Shown in pieces: positions 6,332 to 7,214 of a stretch of DNA of 7,214 nt. The stretch's first letter is position 1, and every line of letters starts with the position of its first letter. The position numbers and the translations under genes are program-made. Origin of the DNA: Hungatella sp. UBA3402. GTDB taxonomy: Bacteria > Bacillota > Clostridia > Lachnospirales > Lachnospiraceae. The DNA lies in the NCBI GenBank assembly GCA_002358555.1, contig DEPC01000066.1, positions 1-7,214 of the forward strand. Reading direction: 5' to 3'. The notes beneath the pieces are model-generated. The model had not been told where the DNA came from, searched no databases, and was given only the letters and a program-made list of their open reading frames with translations.

Positions 6332-6931
6332 GAGTTCCTTATTAGGAATAAACACCTCTCCATCCATATAGGTAAGCAGACCATAGATCACCATAGGGCC
6401 CTGAACTAGTCCAATAATTTGCCAACTGGTTGTTGACCAACGCACATACCACAGAACGAGGATTATACAATCTCTCCCTGCCGCTGTATGATATCTATCA
6501 TACCACTTCTCCAGTTCCTCCCGTGTAATCTTCGGCATTTTTGTTGTTTTAAGGTAAATATCAAAGAGATGGTCAACCTCCTCTTCCACAAACCCAAAGC
6601 AATCACTAAACCTTTCCATCACCGTCATGTCATACTCCACAAACATATTCAGTTGTGAACCGCTAGAATATTTCGCAATCGGAAGTACCCCCGTCATATA
6701 TGTGAACTTCACATACACCTTATCTTTTAAAAGGGCCTTTAGAAAAAGCAGATACTCTTTTTGATTTTCCTCTGTAATAAAAGGCATATGGAAGATAGCG
6801 TCCCACTCATCAATTACAAAAATAAACTTTTTCCCTGTCCTCTGAAAAACCGCGGCCTTGTAATACATAAATACTTTTGCCCATCTACTTCAACAACACT
6901 ATTATAAAAGGTTGAAAATCCCAAGTCAATG
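6332..6931 (-). pseudogene. Decayed AAA-ATPase-like gene (DUF1703-type family)
   Basis: The best preserved part reads TGKKFIFVIDEWDAIF (Walker B-like, about 6840-6793) and continues through KFTYMTGVLPIAKYSSGS and FGFVEEEVDHLFDIYLKTTK to WYDRYHTAAG. All are recognisable from the AAA-ATPase-like/DUF1703 proteins abundant in Lachnospiraceae. Around CCC at 6476-6478 the frame breaks: the next family segment, YNPRSVVCALVNNQLANYW, is in another frame, as if one G had been lost. After SSGPY (near 6393) the sequence jumps to MVIYGLLTY and GEVFIPNKEL, so an internal block is missing. Homology stops near 6332, with no DUF1703 nuclease part. Upstream, YLCITRPR (6873-6850) looks like the start of the Walker A segment but is out of frame with Walker B, with the part between deleted. 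An intact protein is not possible. The 5' boundary is uncertain. Confidence 0.72.
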
Positions 6932-7094
6932 GATATGCTCTCATAAAAACTGCGTAAATTTACTTTCGTATTGTCATAAACCCTTTGGGCTATATTGGCA
7001 CTAACACCATTTAAAACGGCAATGATTAGACAGAAGGAGGCTCTGGTTTCTACATCCTAAGCATCCTGACCGCAGTTTCTATATGAAATTTTTA

Positions 7095-7214
7095 TCACAT
7101 ACCAACCTCCTTCAGCCATTCATCTGGTGTTCTCACTCGCAGCAAGGCACCTTCAAAATCCCCCTTGTTCACTGTAATAATAAAGTCTGCCCCTCTGTTT
7201 TTTCCAATCATATA
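7095..7214 (-). CDS. PIN-domain protein, C-terminal fragment
   Basis: The last 39 codons of a minus-strand gene are visible; the start lies beyond the window edge. The peptide contains KNRGADFIITVNKGDFEGAL followed by VRTPDEWLKEVGM and a TGA stop (7097-7095). The D-F-I-I-T-x-N-x-x-D-F pattern is the last acidic motif of PIN-domain ribonucleases such as VapC-type toxins, and the T-P-x-E/D-W/F-L tail is also usual for them. The two aspartates would belong to the acidic metal-binding site. An antitoxin would be expected upstream, outside the window. The fragment cannot show whether the gene is intact. A GTG overlaps its stop, but that frame closes at a TAG (7059-7057). Confidence 0.65.
   Translation of the reverse strand, partial: YMIGKNRGADFIITVNKGDFEGALLRVRTPDEWLKEVGM

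Overview
The window looks like chromosomal DNA from a low-to-moderate GC Firmicute, most likely a gut Clostridia/Lachnospiraceae member. This rests on strong AGGAGG-type ribosome binding sites, the LacI-type sucrose regulator, the fused PTS permease, and remnants of an ATPase family common in Lachnospiraceae. The species cannot be named from the sequence.

Left part (1-4176, mostly minus strand) is a sucrose utilisation locus. scrB (sucrose-6-phosphate hydrolase, GH32) is followed by scrA (sucrose PTS permease, domain order IIB-IIC-IIA). ScrA imports and phosphorylates sucrose; ScrB splits sucrose-6-phosphate into glucose-6-phosphate and fructose. The divergent scrR (LacI family, plus strand, 4177-5202) is the likely repressor. 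A near-consensus promoter for scrB is followed at once by palindromic ACCGGT-type operators, and a second operator cluster lies about 120 bp upstream. At the left edge, beyond scrA and a hairpin, begins an MBL-fold hydrolase gene (minus strand, cut by the window edge).

The most striking element is in the 475-bp gap between scrB and scrR. About 204 nt (roughly 4140 to 3937, minus strand) can fold into many mutually compatible helices, including a likely pseudoknot, and ends in a helix followed directly by a T-run. It has its own plausible promoter. I read it as an independent structured noncoding RNA. It lies antisense to any scrR leader.

Right part (5203-7214) is accessory, visibly more A/T-rich DNA. 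Two small plus-strand genes of unrecognised family (133 and 145 aa) sit in tandem and look like orphan immunity-type proteins. They run head-on into a decayed minus-strand AAA-ATPase-like gene that has lost several internal pieces and its end. At the right edge is the C-terminal end of a PIN-domain protein (minus strand). No tRNA, rRNA, CRISPR array or insertion sequence was seen.
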